A stretch of 64,000 nt of DNA from assembly GCA_000690595.2 (NCBI GenBank), contig JHUT02000001.1, positions 434,001 through 498,000 of the forward strand, in the 5' to 3' direction. The position numbers were made by a program, and so were the translations under genes. The notes under the pieces were generated by a model. It was given only the letters and a program-made list of their open reading frames with translations, ran no database searches and was not told the DNA's origin. This DNA comes from Natrinema mahii. Lineage in GTDB: Archaea; Halobacteriota; Halobacteria; Halobacteriales; Natrialbaceae. Shown one piece after another: positions 7,733 through 15,991 of the stretch. The stretch's first letter is position 1; the number at the start of each line of letters is the position of its first letter.

Positions 7733-9654
7733 TCGTTTACCTCCGTCATGAGTTCGTCAAAGGGGACGGTCCCCAGTTCCTCGAAGGGCATCCCGAAGAC
7801 CTCCTCGACGATCCGCGTCGCCAGCTCGAGGAAGACCGCGTAGTCGGGGCCGACCCCGAGGACGACCGCGCCCGTCGCGATGACGGCGATGGGCGCGAGC
7901 ATGAGCCACGTGCTTTCGGTAAACGGCGAGCGACGTTGCCAGATGTCGGCCGGCGGGCCGCCGGTGAGGTGGTCATCGTGGTCGCCGTGGTGATCGACGG
8001 CGCTGACCTGCTCGCCACCGGGGACGTCGGCGTCGCTCGGGTGTTCGTCGACGGCGTACTCGTAGTCGCCGTCGTCGGCCGCGGCGACGCGGTCCGACTC
8101 GGCCGTGTCCCCGTCGCCGGCAGCCGCATCGGCCTGATCGGCCTCGCCGTCGGTCGGCCGGCCACCGTCGGCGGCGACGTCGTCCTCGGTGGCGTAGGAC
8201 TGTCCCAGTCCGCCGGCCGGGAACTCGAGCAGCGGTTTGGCGTCGTGGTCGTCCTCGCTCTCGAAGAAGGCGGTGTAGACGACCGGCCAGAAGTAGCCGA
8301 CGTTGAGGACCGCCGAGAGCAGCAATGCGCCGGCGAACAGCCAGTAGCTGCCGCCGACGTCGGCGCTGCCGATCAGCATGTAGAACTTGCTGACGAAGCC
8401 GGCGATCGGCGGGAGTCCGGCCATCCCGGCCGCGCCGATCGTAAACGCGGCCATCGTCAACGGCATCCGTTTGCCGATGCCGGCCATCTCGCTGATGTAG
8501 TCCGTGTGGGTCTCGACGTGGATCGCCCCGGCACAGAAAAACAGCGTCAACTTCGCGAACGCGTGGGCAGGGATGTGGAACAGGGCCCCGACCACGGTGT
8601 AGGGATGGAGCAAGGAGAGCCCCAACACGATATACGAGAGTTGGGCCGTCGTCGAGTAGGCCAGCCGGCGCTTGAGGTGGTCTTTCCGCATCGCGATGAT
8701 GCTGGCCGCGGTCAGCGTGAACGCGGCGACGATGGCGACGGGGATGTTGAGCCCGACCTCGCCGATCCCCGGGACATCGAGCGGGAGATCGTAAATGAGT
8801 CCCGGCCCGTAGACCTCGAGGATGACTCGAGCGATGCCGAACGCGCCGGATTTGACGACCGCGACGGCGTGGAGCAGCCCGGAGACGGGCGTGGGCGCGA
8901 CCATCGCATCCGCGAGCCAGGAGTGAAGCGGCATTAGCGCGGCCTTGACGCCGAAGCCGGCGATCAGCAGGAAGAAGGCGGCCTGTGCGTAGACCGGCTC
9001 AGCCTGTGCCGCCGCAGCCAGCGCCTCCATTCCGCCGGCCTCGAAGGCCAGCGTCGGCTCGCCGACGAGGCTCGTCAGCCAGTAGATCATGACGGTGCCG
9101 GCCAGCAGGAAGACCCCGCCGCCGAAGAACGTGTAGGTGAGGTACTTCCGGCCGGCGATGCGGGCCTCGCTGTCCTCGTTGTGGGCGACCAGCGGGTAGG
9201 TCACCAGCGACAGGAGTTCGTAGAAGACGAAGATCGTCACCAGGTTCGCGGCGAAGGCGATCCCGACCGCCGCCGAGAGGCTGGCGGCGAAGGAAGCGAA
9301 GAAGCGAGTCTGGGAGTGCTCGTCGAGCCCGCGCATGTAGCCCGCCGCGTAAAAGGAGGTAAAGATCCACAGGAAGCTCGCGAGCAGGGCGAAGAAGATC
9401 CCCAGCGGGTCGGCCCGCAGGGCGAAGTCCAGTCCCGCGAGGAACTCGATTCCCGTCGAGTCGGCGAGGCTCCACCGGAAGACGGTGCCGTCCATGACCG
9501 CGGGGAGCATGCTGACGACGATGCCGAACTTCGCGAGGGCGGCCAAAACGGACCACCCCTCGCGGAGGTTCGGCCGGCGATGCGACGCGACGATCAGGAC
9601 GATCGCGACCGCCGAGACGAGGACGGCCGCGAGCGGACGGATGTCGGCCACCAT
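7729..9654 (-). CDS. Mrp/complex-I antiporter-like membrane subunit with acidic, His-rich loop (second copy)
   Basis: 641-aa ND2/4/5-family antiporter subunit. It has the conserved ATNLVTIFVFYELLSLVTYPLV-type helix with its membrane Glu (about residue 168), the HSWLADAMVAPTPVS motif (about 245) and the KRRLAYSTTAQLSYIVLG segment of the second repeat. A long hydrophilic insertion (encoded about 7925-8265) between the last two membrane blocks is very rich in Asp, Glu and Gly and includes VDHHGDHDDH, a possible metal- or proton-binding patch. ATG overlaps the upstream stop (9654-9656) as ATGA. Because it is the longest copy it may stand in for the MrpA N-terminal domain, but that is inference. 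Confidence 0.88.
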   Translation of the reverse strand: MVADIRPLAAVLVSAVAIVLIVASHRRPNLREGWSVLAALAKFGIVVSMLPAVMDGTVFRWSLADSTGIEFLAGLDFALRADPLGIFFALLASFLWIFTSFYAAGYMRGLDEHSQTRFFASFAASLSAAVGIAFAANLVTIFVFYELLSLVTYPLVAHNEDSEARIAGRKYLTYTFFGGGVFLLAGTVMIYWLTSLVGEPTLAFEAGGMEALAAAAQAEPVYAQAAFFLLIAGFGVKAALMPLHSWLADAMVAPTPVSGLLHAVAVVKSGAFGIARVILEVYGPGLIYDLPLDVPGIGEVGLNIPVAIVAAFTLTAASIIAMRKDHLKRRLAYSTTAQLSYIVLGLSLLHPYTVVGALFHIPAHAFAKLTLFFCAGAIHVETHTDYISEMAGIGKRMPLTMAAFTIGAAGMAGLPPIAGFVSKFYMLIGSADVGGSYWLFAGALLLSAVLNVGYFWPVVYTAFFESEDDHDAKPLLEFPAGGLGQSYATEDDVAADGGRPTDGEADQADAAAGDGDTAESDRVAAADDGDYEYAVDEHPSDADVPGGEQVSAVDHHGDHDDHLTGGPPADIWQRRSPFTESTWLMLAPIAVIATGAVVLGVGPDYAVFLELATRIVEEVFGMPFEELGTVPFDELMTEVNE

Positions 9655-11201
9655 CAGTTGAACACCTCCGTGACGAACGGCTCGAGCAGGTCGGCGATCG
9701 TGCCGCCGGCGAAGCCGAGCGCGACGGCGGCGACGGCGGCGACCACGACGACGGCGATCATGCCGATCGAGACGGGATCAGCCGCCCCCGCGCCGCGGAT
9801 CGCGGCCGCGGCGTCGGTGTCGGCCGTTCCGCCGTCGGTCGCGGCCGGCCCCGGGCGACTCGCGTCGGCGGGTGCCGACGGCGTGAAGTACATCTTCTCG
9901 AGCAGGCGGGCGGCGTAGGCGAGGGTGAGCATGGTACTGAGGAAGATCACGGCTGCGACGGGCCAGAGCTGCGATTCGACGGCACCCAGGGCGATGTACC
10001 ACTTGCCGACGAAGCCGACGCCCGGCGGGACGCCGACCAGCGCGAACAGGAGGACGGCCATGGAGCCGGCGACGAACGGCCGGCGTTTGGCGAGGCCGGC
10101 GTACTCGTCGACGGTGCGCGCGCCGTAGCTCGTCGCGACGAGGGCGGCTCCGAGGAAGAGGCCGGCCTTCAAGAGGCCGTGTCCGACCAGATGGACGACG
10201 GCACCGACCAGCGCGGTTTCGGACTCGCCGGCGACGACGACGCCGTAGGCGGCGATCACCAGCCCGAACTGCGACACCGACGAATAGGCGAGCATCCGCT
10301 TGACGTCGGTCTGAATCACCGCCAGAACGGTGCCGGCGAGGACGCTCACGCAGCCGATCGTCAGGACGATCGGGGCGAGGTTCGGCACGGCGGCGAGGTA
10401 GTCGACGCCGAAGACGGTGACGATGATGCGGCCGAACGCGTACGCGGAGGCCGTCGAGACCAGCGCCGCGATCAGCGGCGTCACACCGTCGGGGGCCCGG
10501 TGGTAGGCACTTGGCTGCCACGTGTGTAGCGGCCACTGGGCGACCTTGACCGCGAAGCCGACGATCATGAACCCGATGCCGGCCCGAATCAGCGTGGCGT
10601 TGGCCTCGGGGATCGCGGCGGCGAGTTCGACCATGTTGAGCGTCCCGGTCGCCATGAAGACGAACGCGACGCCGATCAGGTACATCGAGGCGGCAACAGT
10701 CCCGAGGATCAGGTACTTCAGGGCCGCGACCGCCGCCTCGGGGCCGTCGCCGCTGGCGACCAGAGCGTAGGTCGCGATGCTCGAGATCTCGAGGAAGACG
10801 AAGAGGTTGAACACGTCGCCGGTCAACGAGATGCCGAGTAGACCGGCGACCAGCAGCAGGTAGGCGGTGTAGAACGTGTTCCCGCGCGGGCCGCCCCGGC
10901 GCGTGTACGCGAGGACGCCGGTCGCGACCGCCGTCACGAGCAGGACGATCAGCATCGAGAACTCGTCGGCGACGAGTTCGATTCCGTACTCGCGGGGGTA
11001 GCCACCGAGCCGGTGAATCACGTTCTCACCGGTGTAGACTTCGTTCGCGAGGGCGACGGCTCCGACGAAGAGGCCGCTGGTCGTGGCCGCGGCGACGGAC
11101 CAGCCGGTCCGATCGAACCACAGGCCGAGCGCGATCGGCAGCGTTGCCGCCAGAATGGGGGCAGCGATCAAAAGCGGCGGCAGCAGGTCGATACTACTCA
11201 T
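9654..11201 (-). CDS. mnhD: Mrp antiporter subunit D-like protein (first copy)
   Basis: 515 aa from ATG at 11201 (MSSIDLLPPLL). An in-frame upstream start at 11243 would overlap mnhC by 50 bp, whereas 11201 gives the 8-bp overlap typical of this operon. Features: GDVFNLFVFLEISSIATYALV with the key membrane Glu, KVAQWPLHTWQPSAYHRAP, and DVKRMLAYSSVSQFGLVIAA. Length and order right after mnhC match MnhD/MrpD of bacterial Mrp complexes, which couple Na+ export to H+ entry. The C-terminal 45 residues include an acidic Gly/Ala-rich linker followed by one more helix. Confidence 0.9.
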   Translation of the reverse strand: MSSIDLLPPLLIAAPILAATLPIALGLWFDRTGWSVAAATTSGLFVGAVALANEVYTGENVIHRLGGYPREYGIELVADEFSMLIVLLVTAVATGVLAYTRRGGPRGNTFYTAYLLLVAGLLGISLTGDVFNLFVFLEISSIATYALVASGDGPEAAVAALKYLILGTVAASMYLIGVAFVFMATGTLNMVELAAAIPEANATLIRAGIGFMIVGFAVKVAQWPLHTWQPSAYHRAPDGVTPLIAALVSTASAYAFGRIIVTVFGVDYLAAVPNLAPIVLTIGCVSVLAGTVLAVIQTDVKRMLAYSSVSQFGLVIAAYGVVVAGESETALVGAVVHLVGHGLLKAGLFLGAALVATSYGARTVDEYAGLAKRRPFVAGSMAVLLFALVGVPPGVGFVGKWYIALGAVESQLWPVAAVIFLSTMLTLAYAARLLEKMYFTPSAPADASRPGPAATDGGTADTDAAAAIRGAGAADPVSIGMIAVVVVAAVAAVALGFAGGTIADLLEPFVTEVFN

Positions 11202-11571
11202 CGGCACGCACCTCCCGAAGGGTGTCCTCGCGGAGGGTGCCATACTCCGAATAGATCCGGATGATCAGCGCCAGCCCGACCGCGGTCAGCGCGATGCCGA
11301 CGACGATGGCGGTCAGCACGATGACCTGTGGCAGCGGGCTCGCGACCATGACCTCCCCCGGCGTCCCCTCGTGGGGGACGATCGGTGCCGAGGCACCGTC
11401 GACGTCGATGTAGGCCATCGCGACGAAAAACAGGAAGATGGCCGTCTGGAACAGGTTCACCCCGATCAGCTTCTTCACGAGGTTCTCGCTGGCGATCACC
11501 ATGTAGATCCCCAGTCCGAGCAGCGCGAACATCAGGACATAGAGGTAGTGGCTCGTCAGCAGTTCAATCAT
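11194..11571 (-). CDS. mnhC: Mrp Na+/H+ antiporter subunit C (NuoK-like)
   Basis: 125-aa protein with three membrane helices. The NuoK/MnhC signature GIYMVIASENLVKKLIGVNL is at residues 21-40 and ASPLPQVIVLTAIVVGIALTA at about 77-97, the classic subunit C motif. It is homologous to the NuoK subunit of complex I and interfaces with subunit D. Overlaps mnhB upstream by 8 bp and mnhD downstream by 8 bp. Length matches the family (about 115-125 aa). Confidence 0.93.
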   Translation of the reverse strand: MIELLTSHYLYVLMFALLGLGIYMVIASENLVKKLIGVNLFQTAIFLFFVAMAYIDVDGASAPIVPHEGTPGEVMVASPLPQVIVLTAIVVGIALTAVGLALIIRIYSEYGTLREDTLREVRADE

Positions 11572-12094
11572 CGTCGCTCACCTCCGCGTTGGCCGCATCC
11601 GGGGCGTCGTCGATGTCGACGCCGCTGGCCCCGCCAGTGCCGCTGCGCCGGTCGGGCGTAAAGCCCGCGGCCATCGTGAAGAAGAGGCTGATGATGACCC
11701 CCGAGACGATCAGCGAGATGCCGCCGATCTCGACGGCCTCGAGCCCCCATTTGGGCTTGATGTCGAAGACCGCCTTGAGCTTGTAAAACTCGAGGAACTC
11801 CCCGCCCAGCGCGATCATCCCGAGGCCGATCGCACCGAAGATGACGACGCCGCCGGTGACGATGCCGGTGATGAAGGAGTTGCGGAGCCACTGGCGGGTG
11901 GGTTCGATCCCGAAGGCGAAAGCGAGCATGAGGACCGTGACGCCGACGATGGTCCCGCCCTGGAACCCGCCGCCGGGGGCGTCGCCCCCGTGGAAGGTCA
12001 TGAACAGCCCGTAGGTCAGCGTAAACGGTGCGATGATCTTGACGGCGGTCATGATCACCTGACTCTCGGTGTAGGTATCGTCGTAGTCTGCCAT
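11564..12094 (-). CDS. mnhB: Mrp Na+/H+ antiporter subunit B
   Basis: 176-aa membrane protein with four predicted helices. The MnhB hallmark is the segment YGLFMTFHGGDAPGGGFQGG (about residues 29-48), the conserved His/Gly-rich entry to the second helix. The tail after residue 145 is acidic and soluble. It begins immediately after the stop of the DUF4040/MbhE protein (no spacer) and overlaps mnhC by 8 bp. Part of the small-subunit block that forms the sodium pathway. Confidence 0.92.
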   Translation of the reverse strand: MADYDDTYTESQVIMTAVKIIAPFTLTYGLFMTFHGGDAPGGGFQGGTIVGVTVLMLAFAFGIEPTRQWLRNSFITGIVTGGVVIFGAIGLGMIALGGEFLEFYKLKAVFDIKPKWGLEAVEIGGISLIVSGVIISLFFTMAAGFTPDRRSGTGGASGVDIDDAPDAANAEVSDDD

Positions 12095-12634
12095 TCAGGC
12101 GAACACCTCGCGTTTCAGCACCAGCAGCGTGGAGACGCCGGCCGCGAAGACGACGACCGCCTCGCCGAAGGTGTCGAACCCGCGGTAGGCGGCGAGGACG
12201 GCGGTGACGGCGTTCTCGACACCGGTCTGGTGGTACGTCTCCGTGATGTAGTGTTGGGTCACGTCAGGGTTCGACCAGACGGGCGTCTCCGTGCTGCCGA
12301 CCGCGTACATCTCCGGCAGGACCGCGGTACACAGCAGGAGGACGAACGCGCCGACGACGACGACCGCCGGGACGTGGATCCGCTCTCGGAGCCGGTCGGT
12401 CGTGGGCCGGGTCGTGCGCGCGATGGTCAACAGGAGCAACAGCGTCGTGACGCCGGCACCGATCGCGGCCTCGGTCATCGCCACGTCCGGGGCCAGCAGG
12501 AACGTATAGAGGATCGCCATCCCGAGGCTGTAGGCCCCGAAGACGATGATCGCGGACAACACGTCCCGAAACAGCGCCGTCGCCACCGCCGTCGCGAGGA
12601 CGAAGGCGACGAGCGAGTAGACGAAGAGGCTCAT
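12095..12634 (-). CDS. Stand-alone MrpA C-terminal domain (DUF4040 plus MbhE-like)
   Basis: 179-aa membrane protein corresponding to the C-terminal part of bacterial MrpA. The N-terminal half contains the DUF4040/MbhD pattern VFGAYSLGMAILYTFLLAPD followed by MTEAAIGAGVTTLLLLLTIA, and the C-terminal half resembles MbhE (NAVTAVLAAYRGFDTFGEAVVVF). In bacteria these are fused behind a NuoL-like domain of over 500 residues; here they are a separate gene, as in archaeal Mbh/Mrp complexes. Start overlaps mnhG by 4 bp. Function is structural and part of the cation path. Confidence 0.87.
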   Translation of the reverse strand: MSLFVYSLVAFVLATAVATALFRDVLSAIIVFGAYSLGMAILYTFLLAPDVAMTEAAIGAGVTTLLLLLTIARTTRPTTDRLRERIHVPAVVVVGAFVLLLCTAVLPEMYAVGSTETPVWSNPDVTQHYITETYHQTGVENAVTAVLAAYRGFDTFGEAVVVFAAGVSTLLVLKREVFA

Positions 12635-13014
12635 CGCGTCTCACCCTCCGTGTCGGCGGCCGACTCGTCTGTCTCGCCTTCCTCGGCGAGGACCGGCTCG
12701 ACGCCGGTCTCGGCCGCCGATCGCGCGATCGCGTGGGCGGCCGTCGGATTCGTGATGAACACGAAAAACAGCAGCAAGACGGTGTACACCGCCGCGTGCT
12801 GCCAGCCGAAGGCCAGAGCGACGCCGGCCAGGGCAAAGCCCGCCCCGAGCGTGTCCGTCTGGGAGGCGGTGTGGGCCCGCGCGTAGATATCCGGCAGGCG
12901 GAGGACGCCGACCGTCGAGACGAGCGTGAAGAACACGCCCAGTCCCAGCAGGACGACGATCGCCCAGAACCGGACCGTCTCGAGGGTCACCTGCAGCGGG
13001 GTCGGTTCGATCAC
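12631..13014 (-). CDS. mnhG: Mrp Na+/H+ antiporter subunit G
   Basis: 127 aa from a GTG at 13014 that overlaps the mnhF stop (GTGA), the start that fits both family length and operon spacing; a longer frame upstream would run through mnhF. The signature LLGLGVFFTLVSTVGVLRLPDIYARAHTAS is split across residues 17-46 and is diagnostic for MnhG/PhaG. Three helices, then an acidic C-terminal tail. One of the small subunits needed for assembly of the complex. Confidence 0.9.
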   Translation of the reverse strand: MIEPTPLQVTLETVRFWAIVVLLGLGVFFTLVSTVGVLRLPDIYARAHTASQTDTLGAGFALAGVALAFGWQHAAVYTVLLLFFVFITNPTAAHAIARSAAETGVEPVLAEEGETDESAADTEGETR

Positions 13015-13292
13015 AGCACACCACCCCGTTCGACGGTGAACTTCGAGATGGCGACCGACATCAGGAAGTTCAGCAGGGCGTAGATCAGCGCCACGTCGAG
13101 GAACCACCGCTGGTCGAGCCCCGCCGCCAACAGGGCGAGGATGACGACCGTGTTCGTCCCGAGGACGTTGACCGCCAGCAGTCGGTCCTGCGTGGTTGGC
13201 CCGACGACCGCCCGGTAGAACATCGCGATCGCCAACACGACGAACAGGCCGGCCGCGACGAGGAAGACGTCCTCGAGCGAGGCCGGCGTCAC
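13011..13292 (-). CDS. mnhF: Mrp Na+/H+ antiporter subunit F
   Basis: 93-aa three-helix protein. The motif FYRAVVGPTTQDRLLAVNVL (about residues 25-44) is the MnhF/PhaF fingerprint, and the later LDVALIYALLNFLMSVAISKF helix is also typical. Overlaps mnhE upstream and mnhG downstream by 4 bp each. Length equals the family norm. Confidence 0.92.
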   Translation of the reverse strand: MTPASLEDVFLVAAGLFVVLAIAMFYRAVVGPTTQDRLLAVNVLGTNTVVILALLAAGLDQRWFLDVALIYALLNFLMSVAISKFTVERGGVL

Positions 13293-14320
13293 AGCTCGTC
13301 ACCCCCGACGATTTCGGCGTCGTCGCGTTCACGCGGCGAGGGGATCGCGGCCGACTCGCGGCCGTAGAAGACAAACCGGATCGCCTTCTCGAGGCCGCCG
13401 TCGAAGAGGTCCTCGCGGGCGGCGGGGATCAGCGTGTGGACCAGCAGCCGCTGGTCGGTGGCCCGGACGGTCAGCGTGCCCGGGGTGAGGGTGATGCTGT
13501 TGGCCAGCGCGGTCAGGGGCAGCCCGCTTCTGACTCGCGAGTCGACCTGCGTCAGCGTCGGCTCGATGGGCATCGACGGCCGGAGTATCACGGCCGAAAC
13601 CGCGATGTTCGCCTTGACGATTTCCCAGAGCAGGTAGGGGATGTAGAGGGCAAAGCGGACGACCCGGATCGGCGACTGGACGCGGTCCAGCGGCACCGAA
13701 AACGTCACCCGCGCGAGCGAGACGGCGACGATGCCCGCGACCGCCGCGCCGGTAACCAGATCGAACCAGTAGGTGGGATCGCCCAGCACGAGATAGAAGC
13801 CGTAGGAGACCATGAACGTGGCGAACAGCCGGTCGAAATCCTCGCTCCCCGTGAGTCGTCCGCGGCGAGTCGAGCGCTCGACAGGTGCCTCGTCGTAGGC
13901 CAGGCCGATCCGGTCGAGTTCCCGCTCGAGGGGCTGGAGGATGCGAGCGGTGACGCCGGGCTGGTACTCCGGATCGAGGACGACGCGATCGATCCCCTGG
14001 GCCGCGGCGTAGTCGTCGAAGATCTCCGCGTAGTCGCGGGGACCGAAGAGGTATTCGTCGGCACCCAGCGTCGCCGTCTCGATCGTCACGTCGGCGTCGC
14101 CGGCGTCCTCCTCGACCCAGTTTCGCGCCCGCGACAGCAGGTCGTCGGCGTCCTCGCGCTGGCGCGCACTCTCGGGGACGGCGTCGTCGTAAGGAAGGGC
14201 AACGACCAGATGACACTCGAGCGAATCGGCTCGCTCGAGGCCCGACTGGACGGCGTAGCCGACCGTCTGTCGGACGGTCACCGTGTCCGACAGCGGGACG
14301 AGCAGGCGTTCAACCGCCAC
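13289..14320 (-). CDS. mnhE: UspA-MnhE fusion: universal-stress domain joined to Mrp subunit E
   Basis: 343 aa, about twice the size of bacterial MnhE. Residues 1-145 look like a universal stress protein domain (MAVERLLVPLSDTVTVRQTV, with conserved hydrophobic beta-alpha pattern). Residues 165-330 are MnhE: two helices, YIPYLLWEIVKANIAVSAVI, then the cytoplasmic LTALANSITLTPGTLTV motif. It starts with GTG at 14320, supported by an upstream GGAGGG Shine-Dalgarno match. First gene of the nine-gene antiporter operon, so the soluble domain may sense nucleotide or stress state and tune the antiporter; that role is inferred. Confidence 0.9.
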   Translation of the reverse strand: MAVERLLVPLSDTVTVRQTVGYAVQSGLERADSLECHLVVALPYDDAVPESARQREDADDLLSRARNWVEEDAGDADVTIETATLGADEYLFGPRDYAEIFDDYAAAQGIDRVVLDPEYQPGVTARILQPLERELDRIGLAYDEAPVERSTRRGRLTGSEDFDRLFATFMVSYGFYLVLGDPTYWFDLVTGAAVAGIVAVSLARVTFSVPLDRVQSPIRVVRFALYIPYLLWEIVKANIAVSAVILRPSMPIEPTLTQVDSRVRSGLPLTALANSITLTPGTLTVRATDQRLLVHTLIPAAREDLFDGGLEKAIRFVFYGRESAAIPSPRERDDAEIVGGDEL

Positions 14321-14327
14321 GGCCGTT

Positions 14328-14333
14328 CCCTCC
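14328..14333 (-). promoter_or_regulatory. Shine-Dalgarno site of the UspA-MnhE gene
   Basis: GGAGGG on the minus strand, 7 nt before the GTG at 14320. It supports this GTG as the true start and implies a leadered transcript for the antiporter operon. Confidence 0.55.
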
Positions 14334-14562
14334 GGGTGACCGTCGTTGGATATGCATGACTCTCGTTGGTCGAGTCAAGCGTCAGCCGTAGGAAAACGAT
14401 TTCGTTATTCCCCGAAGTCGCCCGATCCGGCGGATTCATTCGGATTATTCGTGACTATCTTGGTTCCGTCCCGCCGAGCGGTTGACAGCGGTGAAATCCG
14501 GTGCCGCCGTCGGACGATCGGTAGTTTTACAATCGGAGTTTCAGTAGAGAAAATTGACTTGC

Positions 14563-14748
14563 ATGACGACGACCGACACCGTTCACGATCGTATCGGGAC
14601 CGCACGTGACGATCTCACGACCGCACAACTGCTCGCCGTCTTCGCGTTCGTCGCGGCAACGGCGTTCGCCCTGCTGTTCCTGCAGGAGCCGCTGGCCCAC
14701 GACGCGATGCACAACTTCCGGCACGCGGCCGGCGTCATCTGTCACTGA
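14563..14748 (+). CDS. cbtB: Cobalt transporter small subunit CbtB
   Basis: 61 aa from ATG at 14563. A single membrane helix (LLAVFAFVAATAFALLFLQE) is followed by the CbtB tail EPLAHDAMHNFRHAAGVICH, whose His residues and terminal Cys-His are the expected metal ligands. Its stop overlaps the cbtA start (TGATG at 14746-14750). A TATA-like GTTTTACA lies about 35 bp upstream. CbtB works with CbtA in cobalt uptake for cobalamin synthesis. Confidence 0.88.
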   Translation: MTTTDTVHDRIGTARDDLTTAQLLAVFAFVAATAFALLFLQEPLAHDAMHNFRHAAGVICH

Positions 14749-15521
14749 TGCTCGCCGACTACCTCGAGCGGGGCGTCCTCGCCGGGGCGATCGCAGGGAT
14801 CGCCTACGGGGCCTACGTGGCACTGGTCGCGAACCCGCTCGTCGGCTACATGGAGACCCGCGCCGAAGGCGGCGACCACGGCCACGCCGGCGAACACGCC
14901 CACGCGGCGGGTGAACACGCCCAGGCCGCCGGCGAACACGCCCACGCGGTTAGCGAGGCGACGACAGCCGCCGTCAGCATCGGCAGCGGCGTTCTCTGGG
15001 GGATCCTACTCGGCGGCGCATTCGCGCTTGCCTTCTACTTCCTCGAGCCGGCGCTGCCCGGCCGCGGGCGGGTCAAGGCCGACGTGCTGGCCGCGGCCGG
15101 CTTCCTGACCGTCTCGGTCGCCCCGTGGCTGGTGTTGCCGCCGACGACGCCGGGGGCCGAACTGGCGTTCGACCCGACGCTTCGCAGCGCGATCTACGCG
15201 GGAATGATGGCCGTCGGGGCCGTCGTCGCCGCAGCGTCGATCTACGGCTACGGTCGCCTGTCGCCCGATAACCGGCTCCTTGGGGTCGGCGCGGCCGCAG
15301 TTCCGATCATCGCGCTCGTCGCCGTCACGACGATCGCGGCACCGACGATCGTCGAGGCCGGCACGCTGTCGGCCGAACTGGTGACCGCGTTCCGCGGGCT
15401 GACCGTCCTGAGTCAGGCCGCGCTCTGGGCGCTGGTGGCCGCCTGCTTCGGCTGGCTCCAGACGCGGGCCGGCGCGCAGCCGGCAGCCGAGCGCCACGAC
15501 GACCTGCTGACGAGCCCATGA
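14748..15521 (+). CDS. cbtA: Cobalt transporter CbtA with His-rich loop
   Basis: 257 aa with about six membrane helices, beginning MLADYLERGVLAGAIAGIAYG. After the first helix comes a loop with three tandem GEHA(H/Q)A-type repeats (residues about 42-70), a probable Co2+/Ni2+ or Zn2+ ligand patch on the outer face. Family CbtA is the membrane part of a B12-related cobalt uptake system. Starts at the cbtB stop and overlaps the downstream ferredoxin by 4 bp, so all three are one operon. The His loop is longer than needed for the fold and may vary in repeat number. Confidence 0.87.
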   Translation: MLADYLERGVLAGAIAGIAYGAYVALVANPLVGYMETRAEGGDHGHAGEHAHAAGEHAQAAGEHAHAVSEATTAAVSIGSGVLWGILLGGAFALAFYFLEPALPGRGRVKADVLAAAGFLTVSVAPWLVLPPTTPGAELAFDPTLRSAIYAGMMAVGAVVAAASIYGYGRLSPDNRLLGVGAAAVPIIALVAVTTIAAPTIVEAGTLSAELVTAFRGLTVLSQAALWALVAACFGWLQTRAGAQPAAERHDDLLTSP

Positions 15522-15847
15522 ACGACCGGACCGAGCAACACACCGAGCGGCTCGACGCCCACGTCTTCGTCTGTACGAACGACCGCGAGGGCGAACACGC
15601 GAGCTGTGGTGCGGTCGGTGCCGACGAGACCGTCGCGGCGGTCAAGGCGTGGCTGCGCGAGCGCGACGCCTTCTGGACCGCCGTCTCGGTCAGCGAGACC
15701 TCGTGTCTCGGCCTCTGTAGCGAGGACGGGACCGCGATCACGATCCAGCCGCGAAACCGCTGGTACTCGGACGTGACTCCCGAGGACGTCCCCGCGTTGC
15801 TCGAGTCGGTCTTCGGGCCGGACGCCGAACGAGTCGGCGAGGCCTGA
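15518..15847 (+). CDS. Thioredoxin-like [2Fe-2S] ferredoxin in the cobalt transport operon
   Basis: 109 aa. Four cysteines in the thioredoxin-fold ferredoxin arrangement: FVCTND, ASCGAV 12 residues later, then SCLGLCSEDG near residue 65. Such proteins are encoded with cobalamin genes (CbiW-like) and with CbtBA in haloarchaea; the exact electron partner is not known. ATG overlaps the cbtA stop by 4 bp. A role in cobalt reduction or corrin-ring chemistry is inference from context. Confidence 0.75.
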   Translation: MNDRTEQHTERLDAHVFVCTNDREGEHASCGAVGADETVAAVKAWLRERDAFWTAVSVSETSCLGLCSEDGTAITIQPRNRWYSDVTPEDVPALLESVFGPDAERVGEA

Positions 15848-15955
15848 GCCGGTCCGCCATCCGGATTTCGCGGAACGACGCGACCGTTCTGCGGTTACAC
15901 CGAAACTGCGGCAGCTGCCCGAGTCGGGGACCGAAGATGGCCGGGCACACAACCG

Positions 15956-15962
15956 TTTTATC
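15956..15962 (+). promoter_or_regulatory. TATA box for leaderless acyl-CoA synthetase mRNA
   Basis: TTTTATC lies 30 bp before the ATG at 15992, which puts the expected transcription start almost at the start codon, the usual leaderless arrangement in haloarchaea. It also supports ATG 15992 over the in-frame GTG at 15971. Confidence 0.55.
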
Positions 15963-15991
15963 CGTGGTTTGTGATACCACACCTATCACCG

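Noticed and set aside
12641-13024. 127-codon frame overlapping mnhG in another frame
   Set aside because: Arg/Gly-rich shadow; the equal length with mnhG is coincidence.
5873-14320. Reading the operon as NADH dehydrogenase complex I
   Set aside because: MnhB, MnhE, MnhF and MnhG signatures are present and no NuoB/C/D/I hydrophilic subunits occur.
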